From the NCBI GenBank assembly GCA_900119535.1, contig FPJT01000005.1, positions 62,001 through 126,000 on the forward strand: 64,000 bases of DNA, in the 5' to 3' direction. How positions within the stretch are numbered: position 1 is the first letter of the stretch; the number at the start of each line of letters is the position of its first letter. Shown here piece by piece: positions 7,396-15,737 of the stretch. Below the pieces are notes generated by a model, which saw only the letters and a program-made list of their open reading frames with translations, was not told the origin of the DNA and did not search any database. Source of the stretch: Ruminococcus sp. XPD3002. GTDB taxonomy: Bacteria; Bacillota; Clostridia; Oscillospirales; Ruminococcaceae. The position numbers and the translations under genes are program-made.

Positions 7396-8590
7396 GACTG
7401 CCAACGGTGAAGGAACAAAGTTCAAGCTCAAAAACGGACAGTGGAGAGCAGCATTTTTCGTTCCTTTGCCTGACGGAAGTAAGAAGCGGATCTACCGCCA
7501 GTTCCGTACCCGCAAGGAGGCGGATGAATGGCTCTCTAAGATTAAATCGGAAATCAGCGCCGGCAAGCCGGTGCTGTGCTCCGACCAGTTGTTCGGCGAG
7601 TACATCGAGCAGTGGTACGATAAGTACGGCTCAGTTGCTATCCGCGACAGCACCAAGATGAACTACGAGGGATATATCCGCCACATTGAGCGCCACCGAA
7701 TCAATGGCATTCATCTCAAGAATCTGACTACTGATGACCTTCAAGAATTTGTATTATACCTGCAAAACGCTGGACACTTGGACACCCCTGAGGAGTCTCT
7801 CAGTGCCAAGACAGTTCGTAATATCATGCATATGATTCACAAAGCTCTTGATCACGCAGTCGGAAGGCAGCTCATCTATCATAACGCCGCTGATTTCGTT
7901 GAACTTCCCCGTGTCATTACGCCCGATATCAGGGTACTGACAGAGGAGGAGATACGTCGATTCGTAGGAGCTATGGAGGGTTACAGCCTTCAGATTGCTC
8001 TAGTCCTGATGCTGTTTTGCGGTTTGAGACTCGGAGAATGCTGTGCCCTTACGCACGGTGACGTACGCTGCGATGATGGTATATACTATTTAAATGTATC
8101 AAAGTCGCTCAATCGTATTACAAATTTTGAAGCTAAATTCGGCGAACCGAAGACACTTCTCAGGATTCAGGAGACCAAGACATCAAAGGGTAAGAGACAA
8201 GTACCTCTGCTTCCTGAAGTCGCTGAAAAGGTGCTTGCACACATGGCATGGCAGCAGGAGCAGGCTGAAAAGTCGTATGGTACTTACGAGGATAATCCGT
8301 GGCTTGTAGCAAACGAACTCGGTCATTACCTCGATCCGGGAACGGTTCGTAAAAAGCTAAAAGCTGTTGCCGAGAGCATCGGCATTACGGACTTTCACCC
8401 GCACTGTCTCAGGCATACTTACGCCAGTCAGGCGGTAAAATGCGGTGTTCCGCTCCCATACCTGAGTGACATTCTCGGTCATGAGAGCACCTCATTCACC
8501 GCAAAAGTGTATGTCACTCTTGACTTAGAGGGACGTGCTAACGCTCAGGCTGCAATGTCTGAGTTAGTTAAAAACACATTCAAAGAATAA
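7388..8590 (+). CDS. Tyrosine integrase of the compact mobilisable element
   Basis: This is a 400-residue integrase with an AP2-like N-terminal arm domain (NGEGTKFKLKNGQWRA), a SAM-like core-binding domain and a complete catalytic domain: Arg I in CGLRLGECCALT, HxxR in HCLRHTYASQA, LGHEST, and Tyr in AKVYVTL. A longer frame opens at 7325, but the ATG at 7388 keeps the conserved N-terminus, overlaps xis, and has AAGGA upstream. It is similar in layout to the 2095-3273 integrase but clearly a different lineage. It shares a 15 nt string, TGGACACTTGGACAC (7771-7785), with the att-like tail at 3329-3343, inside a coding region. Confidence 0.93.
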   Translation: MSKTANGEGTKFKLKNGQWRAAFFVPLPDGSKKRIYRQFRTRKEADEWLSKIKSEISAGKPVLCSDQLFGEYIEQWYDKYGSVAIRDSTKMNYEGYIRHIERHRINGIHLKNLTTDDLQEFVLYLQNAGHLDTPEESLSAKTVRNIMHMIHKALDHAVGRQLIYHNAADFVELPRVITPDIRVLTEEEIRRFVGAMEGYSLQIALVLMLFCGLRLGECCALTHGDVRCDDGIYYLNVSKSLNRITNFEAKFGEPKTLLRIQETKTSKGKRQVPLLPEVAEKVLAHMAWQQEQAEKSYGTYEDNPWLVANELGHYLDPGTVRKKLKAVAESIGITDFHPHCLRHTYASQAVKCGVPLPYLSDILGHESTSFTAKVYVTLDLEGRANAQAAMSELVKNTFKE

Positions 8591-8629
8591 TCTATGGGCG
8601 GGCGTAATGCCCGCCAGAAAGGAAATATT

Positions 8630-10003
8630 ATGGCTGCTATTGCAGTAATTATCACGGCAGTTCTTGCAGGCATTAAATTAATTCGTGTTACCGAAAAGGA
8701 CGTGTCAACACAGCTCACCCGCGACATAAGCCATCTCGGAATACTCAAATTTGACGGTGAGACGGCATACATCAACGTCCGTACCCACTGGCAGAAAATA
8801 TCTCGCGTGGATCTATTGAAGGTCATCCGCAACGCGATTGACCCCGATGATAGATATGAGGTCGGGAGTAAGGTTATAGCTGAGGTCGCGAAACGCCTCT
8901 CTGAAGATATTGCCTTGCAATTCAGTATTGAAGCAGGTTACAAAGCACAAGAATACTTGATAAATTTCAAAAACGGAGTGTACAATATTCTCACCGGCAA
9001 GTTTATCACTGACCGAAGTAAATGGATTTTTGACTACGTACTGAAAGTCAATTACATAGAGAACTGTACCGAAAATAATTGTCCGAACTTTATTCGCTTT
9101 ATCAAGACCTCAGCTGGACTCGAGAATCTGCAATGTATACTTATCTCCATCGGATATGCTATATCATCGCTTCTCCACGTCAAAAAGGCAATTTTCCTCT
9201 TTGGCGAGACCGATGGCGGAAAGTCGACTCTTCTGATATTTATAAGTAACGCCATGGCTCCTGAACTCGTCTCCAACATTAACTTCCAGCAGTTATCCAA
9301 CGGATATTTTGTCATTCAGCTTCTTGGCAAAAAGTTAAATATTTCGTATGATAATAGTTCAAAAGCAATGGATAACGAGCAAATGTTTAAATCTATTGTG
9401 GCCTGTGAGAGAATCAGTGCAAGAGCTCTTCGAGAAAACCCAATACAGTTCGTGCCAACAGCCAAGCTGTTCTTCGCATCGAACAAGCCATATACATACA
9501 AAAACCCTGATCTAGCTCTGTATCGTCGCATGGTATTTATACCTTTCGAGTACAGCGTTCCTGCGGAAAAACAGGATAAAGATTTGCTAAATAAGCTGGA
9601 GCAGGAACGTGATGTCGTATTCTCGTTGGCAGCAAGAACTCTGAAAGAATTCGTTAAGTCGGGGTACGACTTCAAGATGTCAGCCAAAGCCAAAGCATAT
9701 CTCGAAAGCCGTATCGCTGCTCTCCACTCCGTTGATGGCTTCCTGGATGACCGTACAGTTGTTGATGAGGCTGGCTCAGTTTCAACAGCTGCGCTCTACG
9801 AAGCATATAAGTTATGGTGCGCTGAAAACGCACTCGATGCTGTTGAAAAGGCAGAATTCAAGGAGAGCGTGCTCGCCTATGATCCAAGTATTGACTATAA
9901 AAAGGTGGGACCAAAGTCGAAGAGGCTCTGGGGCTTCAAGGGCCTGAGACTTAAGACTGCCGAGGAACAGAGTAACCCGGATGACAAGAATGAGGCAAAG
10001 TAA
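8630..10003 (+). CDS. D5/P4-type primase-helicase (SF3 ATPase)
   Basis: This is a 457-residue replication protein. The N-terminal half resembles the D5_N region found between primase and helicase. A superfamily 3 helicase core follows with Walker A GETDGGKST at about 192-200, then the SF3 pattern ISYDNSS, KLFFASNKPY (sensor/motif C) and YRRMVFIPFEY. A C-terminal winged-helix tail ends the protein. No catalytic primase motifs are obvious, so it probably acts as the element's replicative helicase, opening its origin after excision. The ATG at 8630 is chosen over 8594 because AGAAAGGA sits 6 bases upstream of it. It follows the integrase by 39 bases in the same operon. Confidence 0.85.
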   Translation: MAAIAVIITAVLAGIKLIRVTEKDVSTQLTRDISHLGILKFDGETAYINVRTHWQKISRVDLLKVIRNAIDPDDRYEVGSKVIAEVAKRLSEDIALQFSIEAGYKAQEYLINFKNGVYNILTGKFITDRSKWIFDYVLKVNYIENCTENNCPNFIRFIKTSAGLENLQCILISIGYAISSLLHVKKAIFLFGETDGGKSTLLIFISNAMAPELVSNINFQQLSNGYFVIQLLGKKLNISYDNSSKAMDNEQMFKSIVACERISARALRENPIQFVPTAKLFFASNKPYTYKNPDLALYRRMVFIPFEYSVPAEKQDKDLLNKLEQERDVVFSLAARTLKEFVKSGYDFKMSAKAKAYLESRIAALHSVDGFLDDRTVVDEAGSVSTAALYEAYKLWCAENALDAVEKAEFKESVLAYDPSIDYKKVGPKSKRLWGFKGLRLKTAEEQSNPDDKNEAK

Positions 10004-10004
10004 A

Positions 10005-10154
10005 ATGAATTATAAATGTATTGGTTTTAGACCAAGAGATGATTGGATTTTAGCAATAATACATGTATTACGTCTATACCGCGTTAGCAAGATTCGACGC
10101 TGTATACACAAAGGGAAAATACCCAAAATATACCTCAAAGGAGTAAAACAATGA
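10005..10154 (+). CDS. 49-residue basic protein, overlaps both neighbours' signals
   Basis: ATG 10005-10007 lies one base after the primase-helicase stop. The TGA (10152-10154) shares an ATGA with the next start. Such tight packing makes a random frame unlikely. The sequence is strongly basic (RLYRVSKIRRCIHKGKIP), with one hydrophobic helix near DDWILAIIHVL. It could be a small DNA-binding accessory factor of replication or mobilisation. No family is recognised. Confidence 0.5.
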   Translation: MNYKCIGFRPRDDWILAIIHVLRLYRVSKIRRCIHKGKIPKIYLKGVKQ

Positions 10155-10693
10155 AAATTAAAGATATGATAAAATTAAATTCCAAGAGCGAAGCGAGCTC
10201 TTCAGTAGATACAAACTATAATAATATAATCCCCCCTAGCTCAACTTTTTCCGCAAAAGACATTCTTGTTCACTCCGAGGATGTTGCGGAAGAATTATCC
10301 GCTAAAGCGAAGACCGAAAAAAAGAAAAAGAGCAATAACTCAAGGAAAGATAGTGAAGAAGAAAAGCCCTACGACATCTTTACGATGAAAATGTATGGTG
10401 ATGAGAAGCCAACACTCGAAGCTCTTTCAAGAGCCGCAAACACAGATAAGAGCAGTTTTGTACGCAAAAGAATATTCTCGGACGAGAAGATTATCATCCT
10501 TGATAAGGCTAATTATATCAGCAAATCCTTGATTGAAATATCTGATACGCTGAGAACCACAAAACTCGAAGATCCTGATTCAAGGGAAATGCTTAAGAAG
10601 ATTTTCGAAAAGCTTTGCGATATTGCCCACGCGCACGTTGCAATCTGTAAGGAATTGACCATTTTCAAGGAATCAACGGGAGAAGAGGCATGA
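10151..10693 (+). CDS. MobC-like relaxosome accessory protein
   Basis: This is a 180-residue protein with a low-complexity polar N-terminal half (KKKKSNNSRKDSEEEKP) and a C-terminal half containing LSRAANTDKSSFVRKRIF, typical of ribbon-helix-helix MobC-type proteins that bind oriT. A long helix follows. It is tied by a 4-base ATGA overlap to the relaxase downstream and has AAAGGAG 7 bases before its ATG. It probably positions the relaxase at nic. Sequence similarity to canonical MobC is only at the motif level, so the name rests on context. Confidence 0.65.
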   Translation: MKIKDMIKLNSKSEASSSVDTNYNNIIPPSSTFSAKDILVHSEDVAEELSAKAKTEKKKKSNNSRKDSEEEKPYDIFTMKMYGDEKPTLEALSRAANTDKSSFVRKRIFSDEKIIILDKANYISKSLIEISDTLRTTKLEDPDSREMLKKIFEKLCDIAHAHVAICKELTIFKESTGEEA

Positions 10694-11784
10694 ACACAAT
10701 CGTTAAAGACATATACGTTAAATCCTGTGTGTTCTCAGACGTAATTGAGATGCACGCATATCTTTCTGATCCTCTGAAAATAAAGGACAAAAGTAATATC
10801 GATGGATTAGGATTCCTGACAGATAATTATCTTGATGAAATATATGCCGTTAAGGCGGCTAATCAGCAGCTTCATACAACGATGTTCAGACAAATAACCA
10901 TATCAATTTCACCTGCTGGTAATACTTGCACTGACAAGGAATATATTAAGATAGGTAAAGAGATAGCTGAGTATTACTACAAAAAAGGCTATCAGATTAT
11001 ATGGTATCTGCATAAGGATACTCCGAGACATCACCTGCACATGTTAATCAATTCAGTCAACTTCAGGACGGGAAAGATTTTCAAGCAGCCATTGAAGGAG
11101 CTGAACCGTTTCAAGGTCCACTGCAATCATATATTGCATAAACACAAGCTTGATCAAATACAAATGAGCGTTGAAGATATGCTGGATATGACTCCGCATG
11201 AGCTTAGTGAGGGCTTCGAGATCTTTGAAATTTTTGAAGAGGTAATGGCAGATAACGCCACTGTGTTTGAGGATCTTTTCGATGAAAAAAGTTCATCGGA
11301 TGATGAGTACTACTCCGGATATGACCTCACCAATCTGGGCATGACAACATGCCCTTCCACAGTATATTATACCTCAGATACATATGAAAATATAATAATA
11401 CCTGAGCCTGAAAGTGCTCTCCAGGAGGAAAATACAATGGATTATACAGTTGAAAAAAAGGAAGTCCCTGCAGTAAAGACTTCAAACCTCCCAAGCGAGG
11501 TTTTAGAAAATACATGCCTTGTTATAGATGCAAGCAAAAACGTCAATCTTACTGTTCCCAGCAACTGCGATGCAGATAAGCTGAAGGACATAATAAACAG
11601 CGTTAAGCTCGTTCCAGAACAGGACAGAGCGATTAACGCAAAAATGGGCATCGCATCTATTGCGGAACTTCAGAAACGCGGCATTGACCTTCCAGTGTAT
11701 GTTGATACTTCGACCAATATAAACATAGAATTTGACGATGTAATGAAATCAGATATTTTAGATGTTCCTTACAACGAAGAATAA
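10690..11784 (+). CDS. MOBP-like relaxase (short form)
   Basis: This is a 364-residue mobilisation relaxase that would nick one strand at oriT and pilot it into a recipient using a helper conjugative system. The metal-binding histidine cluster HKDTPRHHLHM is at about 107-117, followed by INSVNFRTGKIF, the usual strand after the HUH core. Candidate catalytic tyrosines lie in the first 60 residues (YVKS, YLSD, YLDE). The C-terminal half, beyond ~170, is acidic and matches no known extension. It overlaps the MobC-like gene by 4 bases and ends 7 bases before a strong terminator. There is no type IV secretion gene in the window, so transfer must be in trans. Confidence 0.8.
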   Translation: MNTIVKDIYVKSCVFSDVIEMHAYLSDPLKIKDKSNIDGLGFLTDNYLDEIYAVKAANQQLHTTMFRQITISISPAGNTCTDKEYIKIGKEIAEYYYKKGYQIIWYLHKDTPRHHLHMLINSVNFRTGKIFKQPLKELNRFKVHCNHILHKHKLDQIQMSVEDMLDMTPHELSEGFEIFEIFEEVMADNATVFEDLFDEKSSSDDEYYSGYDLTNLGMTTCPSTVYYTSDTYENIIIPEPESALQEENTMDYTVEKKEVPAVKTSNLPSEVLENTCLVIDASKNVNLTVPSNCDADKLKDIINSVKLVPEQDRAINAKMGIASIAELQKRGIDLPVYVDTSTNINIEFDDVMKSDILDVPYNEE

Positions 11785-11791
11785 TTATTAT

Positions 11792-11820
11792 AGAGCGCCC
11801 TTTATGGGCGCTCTTTCTTT
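11792..11820 (+). terminator. Terminator of the xis-to-relaxase operon
   Basis: AGAGCGCCC (11792-11800), loop TTTAT, GGGCGCTCT (11806-11814), then TTCTTT. It is a perfect 9 bp stem that ends the compact element's operon. Confidence 0.9.
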
Positions 11821-12027
11821 AAAAACAATTCATACTCTCTTATCAAAATCCTATCTTATATTATATAACCTACAGATTGCTTAGTCAACCCCAAGGTCTT
11901 GTTAACCTTGGTTAACACAAACCGCAATATACTTCAAAAACTCTAAAAAGTACTCAGTGATTCTCAGCGATATATAGAGCAAAAATAAACCGCGTTGATG
12001 TACGGTTGATGTATTTTACTCATTTTG

Positions 12028-12064
12028 GTATAAAAAATAAGCACTCTCGATTGCTCGAAAGTGC
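12028..12064 (-). terminator. Reverse-strand terminator beside the tRNA fragment
   Basis: GCACTCTCGA (12041-12050), TTGC, TCGAAAGTGC (12055-12064) forms a hairpin with one mismatch. On the minus strand it is followed by a T-rich tract (complement of TATAAAAAATAA). It could be the original terminator of the tRNA whose 3' end lies alongside. It would now also end the serine recombinase transcript. Confidence 0.7.
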
Positions 12065-12075
12065 CTATATTACGT

Positions 12076-12107
12076 TGGTTGCGGCGGCTGGATTTGAACC
12101 AACGACC
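12076..12107 (-). tRNA. tRNA 3'-end fragment (attachment-site remnant)
   Basis: On the minus strand these 32 bases read as a T-arm (stem GTTGG/CCAGC, loop TTCAAAT), the 3' acceptor strand CGCCGCA, discriminator A and encoded CCA. The anticodon arm and 5' half are missing: beyond 12107 the sequence becomes the tail of the serine recombinase gene. This is the signature of recombination at a tRNA 3' end. The amino-acid identity cannot be read because the anticodon is absent. Confidence 0.75.
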
Positions 12108-12114
12108 GAAGCCG

Positions 12115-13734
12115 CTACTTAAGGAGAAAGCTCCCATTCAAATCACCGAGAAAACGATAATAAATTGTAATTTTCTGCGTATACCCTTCATCGGTCTTGA
12201 CCTTATCCCCGACCACGATCTTATCAATCAGCCGGTTCAGAATCTCCCGATTCAGTTCTGTCACCTCAGCGTAATGCCGGATCGTTTCCATGAACCGCTC
12301 CACATTCAGCTCCACATCTTCCTGCTCACCGACCAACGCTGTCAGTTCATCGTGACGGGCATTCAGACCGTCCTGCTCTGTCTCGCACTTGACCGCCAGC
12401 TCCTTGAATTTCTTGTCAGAGATGATACCCTCCAGACGGTCATCATAAAGCCGGTCAAATTTTGCTTCCAGTTCTTTCAGCCGAGTCTCAATTGCAGTAA
12501 TTTCTTCCCGCATCCGCTCTGTCTTTTTAGTACTGGTGCTGCCGAGTGCTTTCAGGATTCTCTTTGCAAAGCCTTCCTCATCACGATGAATCATTTTGAG
12601 CTTCTGCTGAATATCTCGCAGGATCACATCGCTCAGACTATCAAAGAGAATGTAGTGAATGGTACACGCATCTTTACCTTTACTTTTATAGGTGCTGCAC
12701 GAGAAGTATCTTTTCTTGGTCGAGCTTTTTGCCATCGTCAGTGCTTTGCCGCAGCAATCACACTTGACAAGTCCGGCAAACATATTGACTTCTCCGTACC
12801 GATTGGCTCTCTTGCGACTGTTCAGTTTCCTCTGTGCATCCGTCCAGAGGTGTTCGGTAACAAGCGGCTCGTGCGTATTCTGAACGACAACCCACTTTTC
12901 CTCCGGTACATAGATCACACGCTTGCTCTTAAAAGAAATCTTCTTCTTTTTTCCGTTTGCCGTGTGTCCGAGATACACCTGATTCTCCAGAATTTTGCGT
13001 ACCGTTGTCAGATTCCAGTCATAGAGATCGCCGTCATAATGCGCTCCCTCCTGCTTCATACGATGGGCAGTCGGGGTGAGAACCTTTCGCAGCCGCAGGA
13101 CATTGGCAATCTTGTTATACCCATATCCTTTATAAGCAGCCATCTCGAAAATCTCAACCACGATCGGCGCAGTCATTTCATCCGGTTCCAGAATATGCTT
13201 GTCCGCAGCCGACTTTCGATAACCGTAGGGTGCGAACGAACCGATAAACTCTCCGTGCAGTGCCTTCGTCTTGAATGCTTGTCTGGTCTTTCTGGAAACA
13301 TCAGCGGGGTAATACTGATTAAAGATATTCTTCATCGGGAGCATTAAGTCAAGGTCCATGTTTTCCCTGTCCGTGTCCACATCATCACCAATGGCAATGA
13401 AGCGCACACCGCTCTCCGGGAAGGTTTCCTCGATCAGTCTGCCTGTCTCGATATAGTTTCTGCCAAGTCTGGATAAATCCTTCACGACAATCAGATTCAG
13501 GGTTCCCGTTTCCACATCTGCCATCATCCGCTGAAAGGCAGGTCTGTCAAAATTTGTCCCGGTAAACCCGTCATCACAATAGAAGTCGTAGATTTTCCAG
13601 CCATGCGAGTGGCAAAAGTCCTCAAGCACCTTACGCTGTGTTTCAATGGATACGCTCGTGCCGTCATGCTCATCATCTCGGCTCAGTCTGCAATAGCAGC
13701 CGGCAATGTAGTTACCCTGTCCGAAATTCATCAT
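12115..13734 (-). CDS. Large serine recombinase (TnpX/TndX type)
   Basis: This is a 539-residue large serine recombinase. It has an N-terminal catalytic domain with nucleophile Ser in YCRLSRDD and the [11 protein letters not shown] motif, then a recombinase domain with GYRKSAADK, and a zinc ribbon (CDCCGK with a later FSCSTYKSKGKDACT). A coiled-coil segment (ETRLKELEAKFDRLYDDRL) and a C-terminal domain end the protein. It would excise and integrate the element without a tyrosine integrase. An upstream extension to 13812 is open, but the double ATG at 13734 has AGAAAGGA 8 bases before it. The stop lies 8 bases from the tRNA fragment, so the gene sits at the very edge of its element. Confidence 0.93.
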   Translation of the reverse strand: MMNFGQGNYIAGCYCRLSRDDEHDGTSVSIETQRKVLEDFCHSHGWKIYDFYCDDGFTGTNFDRPAFQRMMADVETGTLNLIVVKDLSRLGRNYIETGRLIEETFPESGVRFIAIGDDVDTDRENMDLDLMLPMKNIFNQYYPADVSRKTRQAFKTKALHGEFIGSFAPYGYRKSAADKHILEPDEMTAPIVVEIFEMAAYKGYGYNKIANVLRLRKVLTPTAHRMKQEGAHYDGDLYDWNLTTVRKILENQVYLGHTANGKKKKISFKSKRVIYVPEEKWVVVQNTHEPLVTEHLWTDAQRKLNSRKRANRYGEVNMFAGLVKCDCCGKALTMAKSSTKKRYFSCSTYKSKGKDACTIHYILFDSLSDVILRDIQQKLKMIHRDEEGFAKRILKALGSTSTKKTERMREEITAIETRLKELEAKFDRLYDDRLEGIISDKKFKELAVKCETEQDGLNARHDELTALVGEQEDVELNVERFMETIRHYAEVTELNREILNRLIDKIVVGDKVKTDEGYTQKITIYYRFLGDLNGSFLLK

Positions 13735-13820
13735 AGCATAATTCCTTTCTGGACAAGGCACAGCCTTCATTTTTAGTATAGCACATAAAAGCGGTAAAGT
13801 CAACAGGTTCACCGAAATTT

Positions 13821-13988
13821 TTATGCCGCTGCCTTGTCACTGTTTCCGTCCTCCTTGATTTTCTCACAGATATATGCCGCCAGAAGCTCCTCCAGCGGCT
13901 CATTTCCGTAAACAGATTCCACCACAAATACCGTGTCACCCACTTGAATGCGGCTCTCGTGATTTGTCTGCATTGTCAGCTCAGCCAT
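13821..13988 (-). CDS. tnpW: TnpW-family transposon protein
   Basis: This is a 55-residue protein with QTNHESRIQVGDTVFVVESVY in its N-terminal half and a helical EPLEELLAAYICEKIK tail. This matches the small TnpW-type proteins found beside large serine recombinases in Tn4451-like elements. Its exact biochemical role is unknown. The start overlaps the HU gene stop by 8 bases and has a GGAGGTG ribosome site, and the recombinase ATG follows 86 bases later. The order HU-TnpW-recombinase supports one operon. Confidence 0.8.
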   Translation of the reverse strand: MAELTMQTNHESRIQVGDTVFVVESVYGNEPLEELLAAYICEKIKEDGNSDKAAA

Positions 13989-14247
13989 GCCGCACCTCCT
14001 GTCCCTCCGGTGCAGCAGAAATGTTCAAAACACGATGCAATGCCTTGCCGCTTTTCAGAACCGGAATACGCTCACCCTCTAGATCGGTCAGCACATCAAA
14101 TGTCCCAAACCCGCCGACCTCGACAGGCTCACCACTTACAAGCATGATCCGCAGCGTATCCATTACTACATTGACCGCACGGTACGCCTGCTGACTGCTC
14201 ATGCCCTTCCGCCTTGCGATCTCCTTGACAAAATCAGCTCTGTTCAT
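13981..14247 (-). CDS. HU-family DNA-binding protein
   Basis: This is an 88-residue HU/IHF-like protein. MNRADFVKEIARRKGMSS starts the N-terminal helices, and VEVGGFGTFDV is the conserved GFG turn leading to the DNA-embracing arm. It bends DNA and probably supports synapsis by the recombinase or the relaxosome. The ATG at 14247 is chosen for AAAGGAGG 6 bases upstream. It overlaps the preceding gene by 14 bases and tnpW by 8, so the set is one tight operon. Confidence 0.88.
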   Translation of the reverse strand: MNRADFVKEIARRKGMSSQQAYRAVNVVMDTLRIMLVSGEPVEVGGFGTFDVLTDLEGERIPVLKSGKALHRVLNISAAPEGQEVRHG

Positions 14248-14641
14248 CGTCTGCCTCCTTTCGGTACAGATTGTTCCTATATGCTTCAAGCTGCCGGCGG
14301 TACAATGTGATGTACCGCCTTCTTGTTTTGCCTACACGTTTCTGCGGACGGTAGCGAACCTCACCCGTCAGAATCCAATGCACCTTGATGTAGTTCATCG
14401 CAAATAGCTGCTCCATAATGTGACGGGCTGACAGCTTTATCCTTCTATACGCTCCGGCACGGACAATCGGGAGAAACACCTCCGGACGGATGTAATAATA
14501 GGTATCGTCATAATAGCCCAGCAGCAGCTTGTCCGGCTTCACCTTATCATGCTCCCTGACTGCCGCCAGACATCCGGGATTGGCTTTCAGATAACTGCAC
14601 AGCAGATTCAGGAAATATGTTGTCTGCTTATCAACGCTCAT
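14234..14641 (-). CDS. Conserved mobile-element protein of unknown function
   Basis: This is a 135-residue protein starting MSVDKQTTYFLNLLCSYL. The sequence has a Tyr-rich centre (YYDDTYYYIRPEVFLP) and a basic tail ending in KRVGKTRRRYITLYRRQLEAY. The start at 14641 lies inside the 3' end of the 33-residue gene upstream (11-base overlap), and its 3' end overlaps HU by 14. The tail could contact DNA, but there is no recognised domain. Position between a CHC2 primase-like gene and HU suggests a part in element replication or maintenance. Confidence 0.65.
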   Translation of the reverse strand: MSVDKQTTYFLNLLCSYLKANPGCLAAVREHDKVKPDKLLLGYYDDTYYYIRPEVFLPIVRAGAYRRIKLSARHIMEQLFAMNYIKVHWILTGEVRYRPQKRVGKTRRRYITLYRRQLEAYRNNLYRKEADDEQS

Positions 14642-14732
14642 CCTTGTCACCCCACTTGGCAGCCGTACAAAGTGCCATTGTAAACACACCCACAATGCCG
14701 CCCACAAACATTCCTGTAATAAAATGTCCCAT
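14631..14732 (-). CDS. 33-residue membrane peptide (DUF3789-like)
   Basis: MGHFITGMFVGGIVGVFTMA is a single glycine-rich transmembrane segment, followed by CTAAKWGDKDER. It resembles the DUF3789 peptides common in clostridial conjugative elements. GGAGGG precedes the ATG by 6 bases, and the 3' end overlaps the next start by 11 bases. It is short, but the context is convincing. Confidence 0.7.
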   Translation of the reverse strand: MGHFITGMFVGGIVGVFTMALCTAAKWGDKDER

Positions 14733-14745
14733 AGTTTCCCTCCGT

Positions 14746-15366
14746 TCAAATTGCTTTTCGCTTGACTGAAAGACCTGTCATATCATGCTGCTTCATGCGC
14801 TCTTGCAGTCGTTCGATGATTTCTCGACCGTTTTCATACCATTCTCGTTTTTCAGTTTCGCTGCCAAACCGTATCTGCTCATAAATATATTGGTAGTATT
14901 CCATATTTGTCAGGCTTTCCCCGAAAAGCGGGTGCAGAGGTTCATCCGGTCGTTTCGGTGCATAGTACCGCTGCCATCTGCACATCGCATTCAGATAATC
15001 ATTCAGGATACGCTCTGCACTGTGCAGCCAGTTGTGATACTCGACCTCCGGATTGACAACTCTCTTGATCTGTGCGTGAAAGGGCTGATCTGTGAGGTGT
15101 AGCCCGAAATCGTAATCCAGCTTTTTCGCTGCCTCGTATTGGGATACTCCAAACAGCCTTGCTACAAAATCCGTCACATCTCCATGCGCTCCGCAGCCGA
15201 AGCAATGGTAATGATCGTCATAGATTTTCAGGCTCGGTTCATTGTCGGGATGAAACGGGCAGTTGGCGAATCCTGCCCTGTTCACTTCCAGCCCGTAGAA
15301 CCTTGCCACATCCGGCATCGGGAGTCTGTCACGAAGCTCGGTGAAAAGATAATCCAATATCACCAC
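14746..15366 (-). CDS. CHC2 zinc-finger (DnaG-type N-terminal) protein
   Basis: This is a 206-residue protein whose first ~80 residues form the primase zinc finger: LPMPDVARFYGLEV, then CPFHPDNEPSLKI and HYHCFGCGAHGDV, giving a C-H-C-C metal site, then FVARLFGVSQYEAAKKL. The Toprim catalytic domain of DnaG is missing. The remainder is a charged helical domain with YYAPKRPDEPLHP. It probably recognises initiation sites for element replication. No ATG is well placed, and GTG at 15366 (or 15363) follows AAGGGG. It is the first gene of the six-gene reverse operon. Confidence 0.85.
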   Translation of the reverse strand: MVILDYLFTELRDRLPMPDVARFYGLEVNRAGFANCPFHPDNEPSLKIYDDHYHCFGCGAHGDVTDFVARLFGVSQYEAAKKLDYDFGLHLTDQPFHAQIKRVVNPEVEYHNWLHSAERILNDYLNAMCRWQRYYAPKRPDEPLHPLFGESLTNMEYYQYIYEQIRFGSETEKREWYENGREIIERLQERMKQHDMTGLSVKRKAI

Positions 15367-15466
15367 CCCTTTTCAGATTTGGAAAGGGGCTTCCTGTTAC
15401 TTTGGCGAAGTACAGCGCAGACCGGCGATGTCTTTGCTGTCGGCGTTTGCCCCTTTCATACATCAC

Positions 15467-15735
15467 TACAAAATCAGGGCAAAAACGTATGGGTAATTGA
15501 AAATTCCTAATAGATTTCTCTGATTTGTACAATATGGGGCTTTTTGATTTGTCTGTTTTGTAGATTGTTTCCTTTTTTCATATGTACCCCTACGTTTTGA
15601 GGCACATTTTGTAGGGATATATGGAGGGAATCTTTTGTAATGATACTCGCCGCTGTCATATACAAAATAGAGTGGATAGGGAGCAGCCACCAAAACAGAT
15701 GAAATTTCGGGTATGGTCATACTTCGTGTTTTGTA
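15467..15735. repeat. Cluster of TTTTGTA / TACAAAA motifs
   Basis: The heptamer TTTTGTA occurs at 15556, 15607, 15633 and 15729 on the plus strand, and as TACAAAA at 15467 and 15661. That is six copies in 270 bases of otherwise gene-poor sequence just before the oriT candidate and between divergent operons. The cluster may be a binding array for a relaxosome or replication protein. The stretch 15370-15735 otherwise holds only a weak reverse frame. Confidence 0.5.
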
Positions 15736-15737
15736 GG

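Noticed and set aside
12061..13347. Long plus-strand open frame opposite the first large serine recombinase
   Set aside because: Its start reads through the tRNA fragment (RRLDLNQRP is a typical tRNA translation) and the rest mirrors a well-supported reverse gene.
15466..15720. Reverse-strand open frame of 84 codons near the oriT candidate
   Set aside because: It has no ribosome site and odd composition, and it coincides with the TTTTGTA repeat cluster, so I treat the region as non-coding.
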